NCBI GenBank assembly: GCA_937928795.1
Contig: CALFWB010000079.1
Span: 1 to 46,404 of the forward strand
Source: an uncultured Anaerolineales bacterium
GTDB lineage: Bacteria > Chloroflexota > Anaerolineae > Anaerolineales > UBA4823
DNA length: 46,404 nt
Direction of reading: 5' to 3'
The notes under the pieces were generated by a model that saw only the letters and a list, made by a program, of their open reading frames with translations, did not search any database and was not told the origin of the DNA. Position numbers and translations under genes: made by a program. Numbering within the stretch: position 1 is the first letter of the stretch; each line of letters opens with the position of its first letter. Of the stretch, positions 10,215-17,749 are shown in pieces.

Positions 10215-12934
10215 TCACGGCAATCCTCGTCATATTCTCGATTGTACTGGTTAGTTTGGCCGCTTATGCTTTTGCTTGTTGGGGTGGGCAGCGCAAATTG
10301 GCCCAAGATTGCCAACGGGTCGGAGAAAGATTGCGCGCCGCAGAGAAAAACATCCTCCAATTGGTTTCCTTGCGCCGCTCCTTTGACACTTATTGCGACG
10401 AACCCTTTGCGACCAGTCTGCTAGACATTGATGCCAATTTGGAAACAATCAAGCAGGATCTGAATAACCATTTCCAACGCTATGTTCAGATGAGAGAGGA
10501 ACTGAGTCACTTGGAGAGCTTACCCTGGTGGAAGGTAAGACTGCGTTGGAATTGGATTTATCTTCGTAGATTTCAGAAGAGATGCACCGAAAGTCTTGTG
10601 AACTGTCAAGCTGTCGAAGGACGAGTCGAACAGTTGCGAACTCGCTTTGACCAGATCAGAGAATTTCCTTGGTCTATTGCCTTACAAGCCCGCGAAATGA
10701 TCGAGTATCTCCAACAAGCAAAGCTTTTATTGAACGAATTGACGAGGTTTGGGCTGCATGGAGAGGCGTTTAACTTGCTGGTCGATCAACTTAAGGAGGT
10801 TGAAGAGACCACGAAACTAATCCCGGTCTATTTTCTCTCTGATCCGTATGAGAAATTGGTCAATGAAGCAAGCCAGGCGGATGTGCGGGATGTTTATCAA
10901 ATTGTGCAAGGATTGCCGAAGATTGTCGTGGCTATCCAACAGGCTGATCGTTGGAAAAACCAGGTTTTAGCGCTTGAGAAGCAAGGCGAAATAGCACAGA
11001 AAGAGTTAGAACGCCTGACTCAATTGCTTTCTAGTTTATCTGACGAAATTGACCTGAGGGCGGAGAGAGCAAGAATTGAGGAATGGCAAGCGCTGTTAGG
11101 AGGGCTAAAAAAAGAACAGCAAAACATAGAAGTTGAGCGGCTCACAACCCTAGCGAATAAATTCAGTGATTTGACCCATCAAGTCCAGACTGATCAACAA
11201 TATCTACGCCAGTTGCGTCAACGACTCTATCAATATCGGCGGCTCATGCAATCGAGTGCGGATTTAATAGCCCAAATTCAACGGTGCCATGATGCAATTG
11301 GTCAGTCTAGCCTTAAGGTCGAATGGGATGTCAGTGGCAAGCCTTTTCGTCAGGCGCTTGATGCCTATCAAGCCCTGCAATCCATTGAAAAGCCCTATTC
11401 GCCTCAAGACTTGGAAAAGCTGGTCAAAGAGTCGTCTGAATTGCACAGCACGCTTTTGGATGTCAATCGGCAAACAGGGCAAATCGAGAGCTTGCACAGT
11501 TTCTGTGGAAAGATGCTAGCGAGTGTGGAAATCGAAAATGCCCCACAGTGGATCGATGCGGCAAAAAAATTAGCCGAATCGATCCGTCCCTATGACCCCC
11601 GCAATTGGCCAAATCGGGAGTGGGTGCTGAGTTTCGACAAGCGCCTTCAAGAAGTGGAGACGAATTATCGCTATCTAATGGAGAAGTTGGCAAAGCGACT
11701 TGTTTTGGAAAGTTCCATGGAAGAAACCGCTCGGCTGCTGGATGAAGTATATCGCCAGAGCGTCTCCTTTCGAGAACGGATGAGCGTGATCGAACAGGTT
11801 TTTCGGAATTTGGTCAACCATGAACAGCGTAGCTTTTCTTTACTCAAGACGGCGCGCAACCAGTTTGCCCAGATGACCATGTTTGTCCTCAGCCAGCCTT
11901 TGCTGGCTGATAAAGCCGAGAGGGAGATTGTCCAACTCGATCGGAAATTTGATCTGTGTGAGGCATCTTTCCAGCAGCGCGAGAAAGATACGTTAGCTCA
12001 TAAACAGACAAAACTGCAGCAGCTCATCTCCGACGTTGAGCAAGCCGCCAACCGTTGGATGTCGATTGTGGAAAGCGATTGCCTAAAGATATTGAATGAC
12101 CTCGAGAAAAGGATTGAGCACATCAATCGCATTGGACATTTTGAAGATGCTCTTCTCTTTCGAGCGCAGGAAGTCCTCGCCAGAAGAAACGAAATCTTTA
12201 ACTTTCGCCGCACGGCTCGCGTGAACATCCCCATCGATCAATTGGTAGGAGCGATGAAAAAGGTTTTTGATACCTGGCAAGAAAGCTTTGCTGTGAGTAA
12301 ACAAATCGCAGAGCAGGTTGAGGACCCTCTCTTATCAGTTTATCAAGAGTTTCAGACCTTGCAATCCAATGTTCAGAAGAAATTTTTGGAATTAGAGAAA
12401 CTGATCCCCTCTCAACGCAAGTGGCCACCGAATTCTTTGCTTCTAACAGTGGAGAGAAATGAAATGTGGCAACTGGAGGAAAAATGGCGATCTCTTCAAA
12501 ACCAGCCAATATCGATCATCCAATTTGTCAAGATTCTAAGCGAAATGAGTGGGAATTATCGCACACTGCTTGAAAAATTCAAGCAATATGAACAATGGGC
12601 AATTCAAGAGGGTTCACGAATCGAGCGGATCGAAGCCGACATCTATCGTTTAGACCGTTTGTGGGAAATCCAACAGCGCCGCTATGGTCAAGTTCCTGAA
12701 ATCGAAGGGCAAATTCGTGACATCCGCCAGAAAGCCGCTCAGGAAATTGCCTCGCTGCGCCAATATTGGCTTACCAATGTCAGTCGGCGACCTCCTTCGG
12801 TCGATTATGATGTGGTGCTTAGAAAATTAATCGAACTTTCGCGTCATTTGGCAAACGCTAAAGTTATTTTTATCAACGAGCAGGGTCAACAAGAAACGAT
12901 GGACATTAATGGACAAGTTATTCAAAAAACATAG
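10211..12934 (+). CDS. Membrane-anchored long coiled-coil protein (EzrA-like architecture)
   Basis: A 907-residue protein with one N-terminal membrane helix (about residues 2-22), a short Arg/Lys-rich linker and then almost continuous Leu/Gln/Glu/Arg-rich helical sequence, with breaks such as LPWWKVRLRWNW, RPYDPRNWP and PSQRKWPP dividing it into repeats. The layout (N-out anchor, cytoplasmic spectrin-like coiled coils) resembles the division regulator EzrA of Firmicutes, but I see no motif that proves homology. ATG at 10211 overlaps the miaA stop; the longer in-frame reading from 10121 lies inside miaA and is rejected. It precedes a D-Ala-D-Ala ligase-like gene, which would suit a cell-wall or division role. 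Function is inferred from shape only. Confidence 0.75.
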   Translation: MITAILVIFSIVLVSLAAYAFACWGGQRKLAQDCQRVGERLRAAEKNILQLVSLRRSFDTYCDEPFATSLLDIDANLETIKQDLNNHFQRYVQMREELSHLESLPWWKVRLRWNWIYLRRFQKRCTESLVNCQAVEGRVEQLRTRFDQIREFPWSIALQAREMIEYLQQAKLLLNELTRFGLHGEAFNLLVDQLKEVEETTKLIPVYFLSDPYEKLVNEASQADVRDVYQIVQGLPKIVVAIQQADRWKNQVLALEKQGEIAQKELERLTQLLSSLSDEIDLRAERARIEEWQALLGGLKKEQQNIEVERLTTLANKFSDLTHQVQTDQQYLRQLRQRLYQYRRLMQSSADLIAQIQRCHDAIGQSSLKVEWDVSGKPFRQALDAYQALQSIEKPYSPQDLEKLVKESSELHSTLLDVNRQTGQIESLHSFCGKMLASVEIENAPQWIDAAKKLAESIRPYDPRNWPNREWVLSFDKRLQEVETNYRYLMEKLAKRLVLESSMEETARLLDEVYRQSVSFRERMSVIEQVFRNLVNHEQRSFSLLKTARNQFAQMTMFVLSQPLLADKAEREIVQLDRKFDLCEASFQQREKDTLAHKQTKLQQLISDVEQAANRWMSIVESDCLKILNDLEKRIEHINRIGHFEDALLFRAQEVLARRNEIFNFRRTARVNIPIDQLVGAMKKVFDTWQESFAVSKQIAEQVEDPLLSVYQEFQTLQSNVQKKFLELEKLIPSQRKWPPNSLLLTVERNEMWQLEEKWRSLQNQPISIIQFVKILSEMSGNYRTLLEKFKQYEQWAIQEGSRIERIEADIYRLDRLWEIQQRRYGQVPEIEGQIRDIRQKAAQEIASLRQYWLTNVSRRPPSVDYDVVLRKLIELSRHLANAKVIFINEQGQQETMDINGQVIQKT

Positions 12935-12950
12935 GCTAAAAGGGTTAACC

Positions 12951-14018
12951 ATGGTCAATCAAAAACGCATCGCTGTTTTAGCAAATCTCAAGAAAAATGC
13001 TCCGACTCTTCCTGAAATGCCCTCGGATCAGTGGGATGATCTCGATTCTGAAAAAACGGTTGAAGCAATTGTGAAGGCGATCCAAGTTGGTGGTTATGAG
13101 TGTGAGTTCTTTGAAGGAGACATCAGCTTAGTGGATAACCTGCGAAAATATCAGCCTGACTTGTGCTTCAATATATGCGAGGGTCATTTTGGAGATGGTC
13201 GAGAAGCGCAAGTGCCCGCACTCCTTGAAATGCTCAGGATTCCATATACGGGCTCAAAAGTATTGACGATGGCACTCACTTTAGATAAGCCGATGACAAA
13301 GAGAGTCTTGACTTATCACGATTTGCCTACCCCGCCCTTTCAAGTCTTTGAAGATGCCGATGAGCCGATGAGTTCGGATTTACAATTTCCCTTATTTGTT
13401 AAACCAAGCCGAGAGGGGACCGGGATCGGCGTATCACAGAAGTCTATCGTTTCCAATCTAAGCGACTTAAGACAACAGATTCGGGAGGTCTTAACTAAAT
13501 ACCGACAGCCTGCACTCGTAGAACGATACATTGAGGGAAAAGAAATAACCGTTGGGGTTATCGGCAATTTGAAACCACCTGCAGCGCGTCGCTTGCCGGA
13601 TGACGAAGATTCACCGAGGATCCAAGCTGGCTTGATGTTTTTACCCCCGCTGGAGGTCGACTTAACCCCATACCAAAGCAGTGATGTGATCTACAGCAAT
13701 CGCCTTAAGGTCGAATTTGCCGATCGGTTGAATTACCTTTGCCCGGCTTCGCTTGACGAAGAAACCGTCCGAGAATTGAACTGGTACACCGCTGCGGTAT
13801 TTCGAGTGACTGGCGCCTTAGACGTCGCTCGAGTTGATTTCCGTTTAGACAAAAACGACGGATGGAAGCCTTATATCCTAGAGATTAACCCCTTACCAGG
13901 CCTGGCACCGGGTGTATCGGATTTAGTCATTGAGGCGGCTGCATTGGGAATCAGTCATACCGAGGTTGTTAATATGATCTTAAATACAGCCATGCGGCGG
14001 CATGGGATGATTCCCTAA
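12951..14018 (+). CDS. D-alanine-D-alanine ligase-like ATP-grasp enzyme
   Basis: About 355 residues in the ATP-grasp fold of the D-Ala-D-Ala ligase family. Recognisable are the N-terminal CFNICEGHFGDGREAQVP segment, IPYTGSKVLTMALTLDKP at the central domain entry, the ATP-binding FVKPSREGTGIGVS, and the metal/product site EINPLPGLAPGVSD. It may be a true Ddl or a related ligase: the usual serine loop is altered and the lid region carries an RRLPDDEDSPR insert. I use ATG at 12951, just after a GGG-rich site; an in-frame ATG at 12909 would overlap the upstream gene. Last gene of the operon. Confidence 0.82.
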   Translation: MVNQKRIAVLANLKKNAPTLPEMPSDQWDDLDSEKTVEAIVKAIQVGGYECEFFEGDISLVDNLRKYQPDLCFNICEGHFGDGREAQVPALLEMLRIPYTGSKVLTMALTLDKPMTKRVLTYHDLPTPPFQVFEDADEPMSSDLQFPLFVKPSREGTGIGVSQKSIVSNLSDLRQQIREVLTKYRQPALVERYIEGKEITVGVIGNLKPPAARRLPDDEDSPRIQAGLMFLPPLEVDLTPYQSSDVIYSNRLKVEFADRLNYLCPASLDEETVRELNWYTAAVFRVTGALDVARVDFRLDKNDGWKPYILEINPLPGLAPGVSDLVIEAAALGISHTEVVNMILNTAMRRHGMIP

Positions 14019-14037
14019 TTTACTTGGCGCAAATCGT

Positions 14038-14065
14038 TTGACTTTTCCGATTTTTCATCTATACT
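14038..14065 (+). promoter_or_regulatory. Promoter of acyl-CoA ligase gene
   Basis: TTGACT (14038-14043), a 16-nt spacer and TATACT (14060-14065), about 48 nt before the ATG. Confidence 0.6.
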
Positions 14066-14113
14066 TAAATCAGGTGCGGATCGTTTTTGTTCAATTTGTC
14101 AAAGGAGGAGACC

Positions 14114-15799
14114 ATGTTTGACCGTCCCTGGTTTAAGCATTATGACAAAGGGGTACCCTATCATATCGATTATCCAGAAATAACCCTGTTCGATTTGCTG
14201 GAAGAGACTGCTAAAAAGTATCCCGAATCACCCTGTACGATTTTCAAGGGAGCTGTCATTACTTACAGAGAGATGAATGAGCTCACAGACCGCCTAGCAG
14301 GCGCGCTAGCCGACTTAGGAGTGAAAAAAGGCGATCGAGTAGGGATTTTCATGCCGAACACCCCGCAGTTTGTGATTGCCTACTTTGGAATCTTGAAGGC
14401 TGGCGGGGTGGTTGTCGCTACTAATCCTTTGTACACCCCGCGCGAAATTGAACATCAAGTCAAAGATGCGGGCATCGAAATTATGTTGGTGATGAGCAAT
14501 TTTTACAATACCATCAAAAAAGCCCAACCTAACACGCCCATCAAGAAAGTGATTGTCACCAATCTCAAAGAGACTCTTCCCCCTGTGCTTCGTTTGTTAT
14601 TTACAATTGCCAAAGAAAAGAAAGGTGGCTTTCGAGTCCAACTTCAAGAGGGAGACTACTGGCTCAAGGATTTATTGGCAAAATATCCACCGTCATCCCG
14701 ACCCAAGATCGAGATCACGCCAGATGATGTGGCTCTCTTTCAATATAGCGGTGGCACAACTGGAATATCCAAAGGAGCGATTGCTCTCCATCGCAACCTT
14801 GTTGCCAACTCGCTTCAAATCCAAAGTTGGATGCCCGATATCGAGGAGGGCAAAGAAGTGGTTTTGATGGCGATACCGCTATTTCATGTGTATGGGATGG
14901 TAGCCGGGATGTGTTTTGCCATTCGATCTGGGGCTTCAATGGTCATGATTCCCAATCCCCGCGACCTCAAAGATGTTTTGGATAGCATTGAAAAATACAA
15001 GGCAACTATTTATCCGGGTGTCCCGACCATGTACAACGCCATCAATAATCATCCCGATGTGATAGCCGGCAAATATAAGCTCAATACGATCAAGGCTTGT
15101 ATTTCTGGTTCAGCACCGCTCATGCGGGAAACGAAAGTTCGCTTTGAACAACTGACTGGTGGCAAACTTGTAGAAGGGTACGGCTTATCCGAGGCGCCGA
15201 CAGCAACGCATTGTAATCCGCTCTATGCCACCGACAGCCCGGTTGGCTCGATCGGGTTGCCATTGCCCGATGTGGATTGCAAAATCATCAGCTTGGATGA
15301 CGAAGTTACCGAATTGCCGCCCGGAGAGATCGGCGAGTTGGTCATCAAGGGTCCGCAAGTTTTCAAGGGCTATCACAACATGCCGACCGAAACCGAAAAC
15401 ACCCTGCGCGATGGTTGGCTCTACACGGGGGATATTGCTCGCATGGATGAAGAGGGATACTTCTACATTGTCGACCGCAAGAAAGAGTTGATCAAGCCCG
15501 GTGGTTATCAAGTTTGGCCACGCGAGGTTGAGGAAGTCATCATTAGCCATCCGAAGGTGCTGGAGGTTGGGGTGGCGGGTGTTCCCGATCCCTACCGGGG
15601 TGAGACGGTCAAAGCGTGGATTGTTCCAAAAGCGGGCGAAACACTTACCGAACAGGAAATCTTGGATTGGTGCAAAGAAAGGCTTGCCAAGTATAAGATT
15701 CCGACTCAAATTGAATTCCGCTCCGAATTGCCTAAGACCACGGTAGGTAAGATTTTGCGCCGCGAGTTGGTCAGAGAACATAAGGAAAAAATGGGTTAA
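14114..15799 (+). CDS. Long-chain fatty-acid-CoA ligase (AMP-binding)
   Basis: A ~561-residue ANL-superfamily adenylating enzyme. The phosphate-binding loop YSGGTTGISKGA, the VEGYGLSEAP motif, the YTGDIARMDEEGYF motif and the C-terminal lysine in LPKTTVGKILRRELV are all present, so adenylation and thioesterification should both work. The overall pattern is closest to FadD-type medium/long-chain acyl-CoA ligases. Start at 14114 is set by AAAGGAGG 6 nt before it; a longer TTG reading has no site. It is monocistronic: own promoter upstream, REP-like hairpin with a T-run downstream. Confidence 0.92.
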   Translation: MFDRPWFKHYDKGVPYHIDYPEITLFDLLEETAKKYPESPCTIFKGAVITYREMNELTDRLAGALADLGVKKGDRVGIFMPNTPQFVIAYFGILKAGGVVVATNPLYTPREIEHQVKDAGIEIMLVMSNFYNTIKKAQPNTPIKKVIVTNLKETLPPVLRLLFTIAKEKKGGFRVQLQEGDYWLKDLLAKYPPSSRPKIEITPDDVALFQYSGGTTGISKGAIALHRNLVANSLQIQSWMPDIEEGKEVVLMAIPLFHVYGMVAGMCFAIRSGASMVMIPNPRDLKDVLDSIEKYKATIYPGVPTMYNAINNHPDVIAGKYKLNTIKACISGSAPLMRETKVRFEQLTGGKLVEGYGLSEAPTATHCNPLYATDSPVGSIGLPLPDVDCKIISLDDEVTELPPGEIGELVIKGPQVFKGYHNMPTETENTLRDGWLYTGDIARMDEEGYFYIVDRKKELIKPGGYQVWPREVEEVIISHPKVLEVGVAGVPDPYRGETVKAWIVPKAGETLTEQEILDWCKERLAKYKIPTQIEFRSELPKTTVGKILRRELVREHKEKMG

Positions 15800-15899
15800 C
15801 GCGAGCGAACGGAAGCATCTGCAGACTGAAGCCAAGCCTTTGGAGACAAGAGTCCTCTAGGCTGATCAAAAATTGTCTTCAACCGACTTCCATGAAATG

Positions 15900-15965
15900 A
15901 GGCAGGGATTTATCCCGCCGGCTGGCGAAAAACACCGTCGGGGCGGGCTGAAGCTCTGCCTTTTT
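15900..15965 (+). repeat. REP-like imperfect palindrome / terminator
   Basis: Two conserved stems, AGGCAG (15900-15905) with CTGCCT (15956-15961) and CCCGCC (15914-15919) with GGCGGG (15942-15947), flank internal loops and end in TTTTT. The paired-stem style matches short dispersed palindromes of many bacterial genomes; it could also end the acyl-CoA ligase transcript. Copy number cannot be judged from one window. Confidence 0.55.
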
Positions 15966-16102
15966 ACATCAAAGCCCTTCGGGCTGCAGAAAAGCGGCTT
16001 GAGTCAACTTCGGGGATAATGAGGGAGCGATCGAGTCTGCTGAATTTTGGCTAAGGGAAGGGTAGGTAGTCACTTTGTAGTGAGCTTTTTCGGTGGACTC
16101 GT
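15966..16102. other. Non-coding gap between convergent genes
   Basis: Together with 15800-15899, this fills the ~300 bp between the acyl-CoA ligase and the phosphoglycerate-mutase-like gene. Apart from the REP-like palindrome it holds one small hairpin with a C(UUCG)G tetraloop (AGCC...GGCT, 15973-15985). I see no gene. Confidence 0.5.
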
Positions 16103-17020
16103 TTATCCTTTTGTTGGCAGAAGTCTTAATAGAGCAGGGTGAATATCCAACAACGACCGGAAGGCTGGAAGTTCTTTGCGGGTTGTGTGAGAACCAATCA
16201 GGAGGAGGGGAACAGGGTTGAGGGTATGGCGTCGGTGGCTTAGGTCTTCGATATTGCCGTGATCGGAGGTCACCCAAAGCATGCCCTCAGAGAGGTTCCA
16301 GTTCGTTGCAATCCCTTCTAGGACATGATCGATCAGCTCCAATAAACGAATGGCTTCTGCCATGTTTTGATGATGACCGGCATAATCGGTCATCCAGCAT
16401 TCAAAGAAAGTCAAATCGAAACCTTGCGCAATTTCGGCAATTCTTTGCCCGGCTTGCATGGGTGAAAGAATGGGTACGTTGTGAAAGCCGAGGTGGGTAT
16501 GCCATCCCTCGGAAGTGAAATCTGCTGAGAGCGCATGGCCAGCAACTAAGTCTTCAAGGGAATTCAACTTGATCCCAGCCGAAACCGCTGCTAAGGGAAT
16601 GGCGGAATAAAGCCTTCTGCCTGAAGCAATGTTCTCGAAATAAATAGGGGGAAAGGCATTTAAATAAGAGATCCGGTATTGGCGTTCTCGAAGGGTACGG
16701 AATAAATTCCCATTGGTTAGGTAACCGGCTATGGCCGCGTTCGGTTTTGGTCCATAGTGGTATCCGAGCTGTTGCGGAATATTGGTTCCAGTCAAGAGCA
16801 TGGCTTGCCCGGTAGCTGATTGAGGAACTCCTTGCACGCCGACCCGCGCGTCCAATTCGTACACTGAGACCATTTCATTTTGAAACGGATGGATACCCTT
16901 ACGTAATTTTTGCCCGTGTAGGAGAGAGTCGAGGAAGGGAGTTTTTGCTAATAGAAAAGGATTCTGTGAGGTAGGCTCACCTATGCCGACACCGTCGAGA
17001 AAGAGAAAAATGATTTTCAT
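16103..17020 (-). CDS. Phosphoglycerate-mutase-like metalloenzyme (alkaline phosphatase superfamily)
   Basis: A 305-residue protein of the metalloenzyme/iPGM clan. FLFLDGVGIG supplies the first metal Asp; VPQSATGQAMLLTGTN holds the likely nucleophile; DYAGH and VTSDHGNIED give the later metal ligands. It is much shorter than true cofactor-independent phosphoglycerate mutase (~510 residues) because the inserted second domain is reduced, as in a group of uncharacterised metalloenzyme-domain proteins. It is probably a phosphatase or phosphotransferase of unknown substrate. It follows a methyltransferase gene with an 8-nt gap on the same strand. Confidence 0.8.
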   Translation of the reverse strand: MKIIFLFLDGVGIGEPTSQNPFLLAKTPFLDSLLHGQKLRKGIHPFQNEMVSVYELDARVGVQGVPQSATGQAMLLTGTNIPQQLGYHYGPKPNAAIAGYLTNGNLFRTLRERQYRISYLNAFPPIYFENIASGRRLYSAIPLAAVSAGIKLNSLEDLVAGHALSADFTSEGWHTHLGFHNVPILSPMQAGQRIAEIAQGFDLTFFECWMTDYAGHHQNMAEAIRLLELIDHVLEGIATNWNLSEGMLWVTSDHGNIEDLSHRRHTLNPVPLLLIGSHTTRKELPAFRSLLDIHPALLRLLPTKG

Positions 17021-17028
17021 CTAGCAAA

Positions 17029-17610
17029 TCACTTAGGTATCAAAGAATTGCTCTTTTTTCTGATAAGGAACCAAGCCGAAACCCGACCGCTATCTTCTCC
17101 AACCCGTTTCTCTAGGATTTCCATAGACTCACCAATGGCGTGGATATCTTCGGGTTGGATGGCGGTTGTATTTGCCGGCCTTTCAATGAACCCGTATAAT
17201 AGGAAAAATCCCTCTGGAGCAAGGAGTTCTTGTAGTCGACGAATATAATTGCGTTTTTGAAACGAGGTTAGCCCGTGAAAACAACCGATGTCCAAGACGA
17301 GATCAAAGTTGTCGTCGATTTTGCTCAACTTACTGACATCATCTTGGATGAAGGTCACCTTGACTCCTTGCTCCTTGCTTTTGCGTCTTGCGATTGAAAG
17401 CGCCCTCCACGAAAAATCCACACCAACGACCTGCCAGCCGTTTTTTGCCAGATAGATGGCATTTGTCCCTGTACCACAACCCAAGTCAATTGCCCGACCG
17501 GGTGGATGATGCAATACAAAGTCAGTCACTTCGGGGGGAACAACGCCGCTATCCCAAGGAGGCGAACCAAAGTACATCCATTCAAAGAAGATTCTTCGCC
17601 AAAACTTCAT
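17029..17610 (-). CDS. Class I SAM-dependent methyltransferase
   Basis: A 193-residue Rossmann methyltransferase. The SAM-binding motif I is DLGCGTGTNAIYLA, followed by the acidic motif II region VVGVDFSW and a VLDIGCFHGL segment in the position of motif IV. The compact size and the N-terminal PPWDSGVVPPEV are typical of small-molecule or metalloid methyltransferases of the TehB/thiopurine type; substrate unknown. GGAAGGA precedes the ATG. First gene of a two-gene unit. Confidence 0.85.
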   Translation of the reverse strand: MKFWRRIFFEWMYFGSPPWDSGVVPPEVTDFVLHHPPGRAIDLGCGTGTNAIYLAKNGWQVVGVDFSWRALSIARRKSKEQGVKVTFIQDDVSKLSKIDDNFDLVLDIGCFHGLTSFQKRNYIRRLQELLAPEGFFLLYGFIERPANTTAIQPEDIHAIGESMEILEKRVGEDSGRVSAWFLIRKKSNSLIPK

Positions 17611-17680
17611 AATTTATCCTTCCATAAATCCATTTTAATCGATAAAATTTACGGGTTGACCATCAATACCCCAAAAAACT

Positions 17681-17709
17681 TTGACAATCCATTAGACATC
17701 TTTTACAAT
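17681..17709 (+). promoter_or_regulatory. Promoter of EF-G paralogue
   Basis: Perfect TTGACA (17681-17686), a 17-nt spacer and TACAAT (17704-17709), 40 nt before the ATG at 17750. Confidence 0.8.
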
Positions 17710-17749
17710 GATGAGCTGATCAAGATTTTAAGAAAAAGGATGAGGAATT

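Noticed and set aside
15185-15835. 216-residue minus-strand reading
   Set aside because: Antisense shadow of the acyl-CoA ligase, whose motifs are intact on the plus strand.
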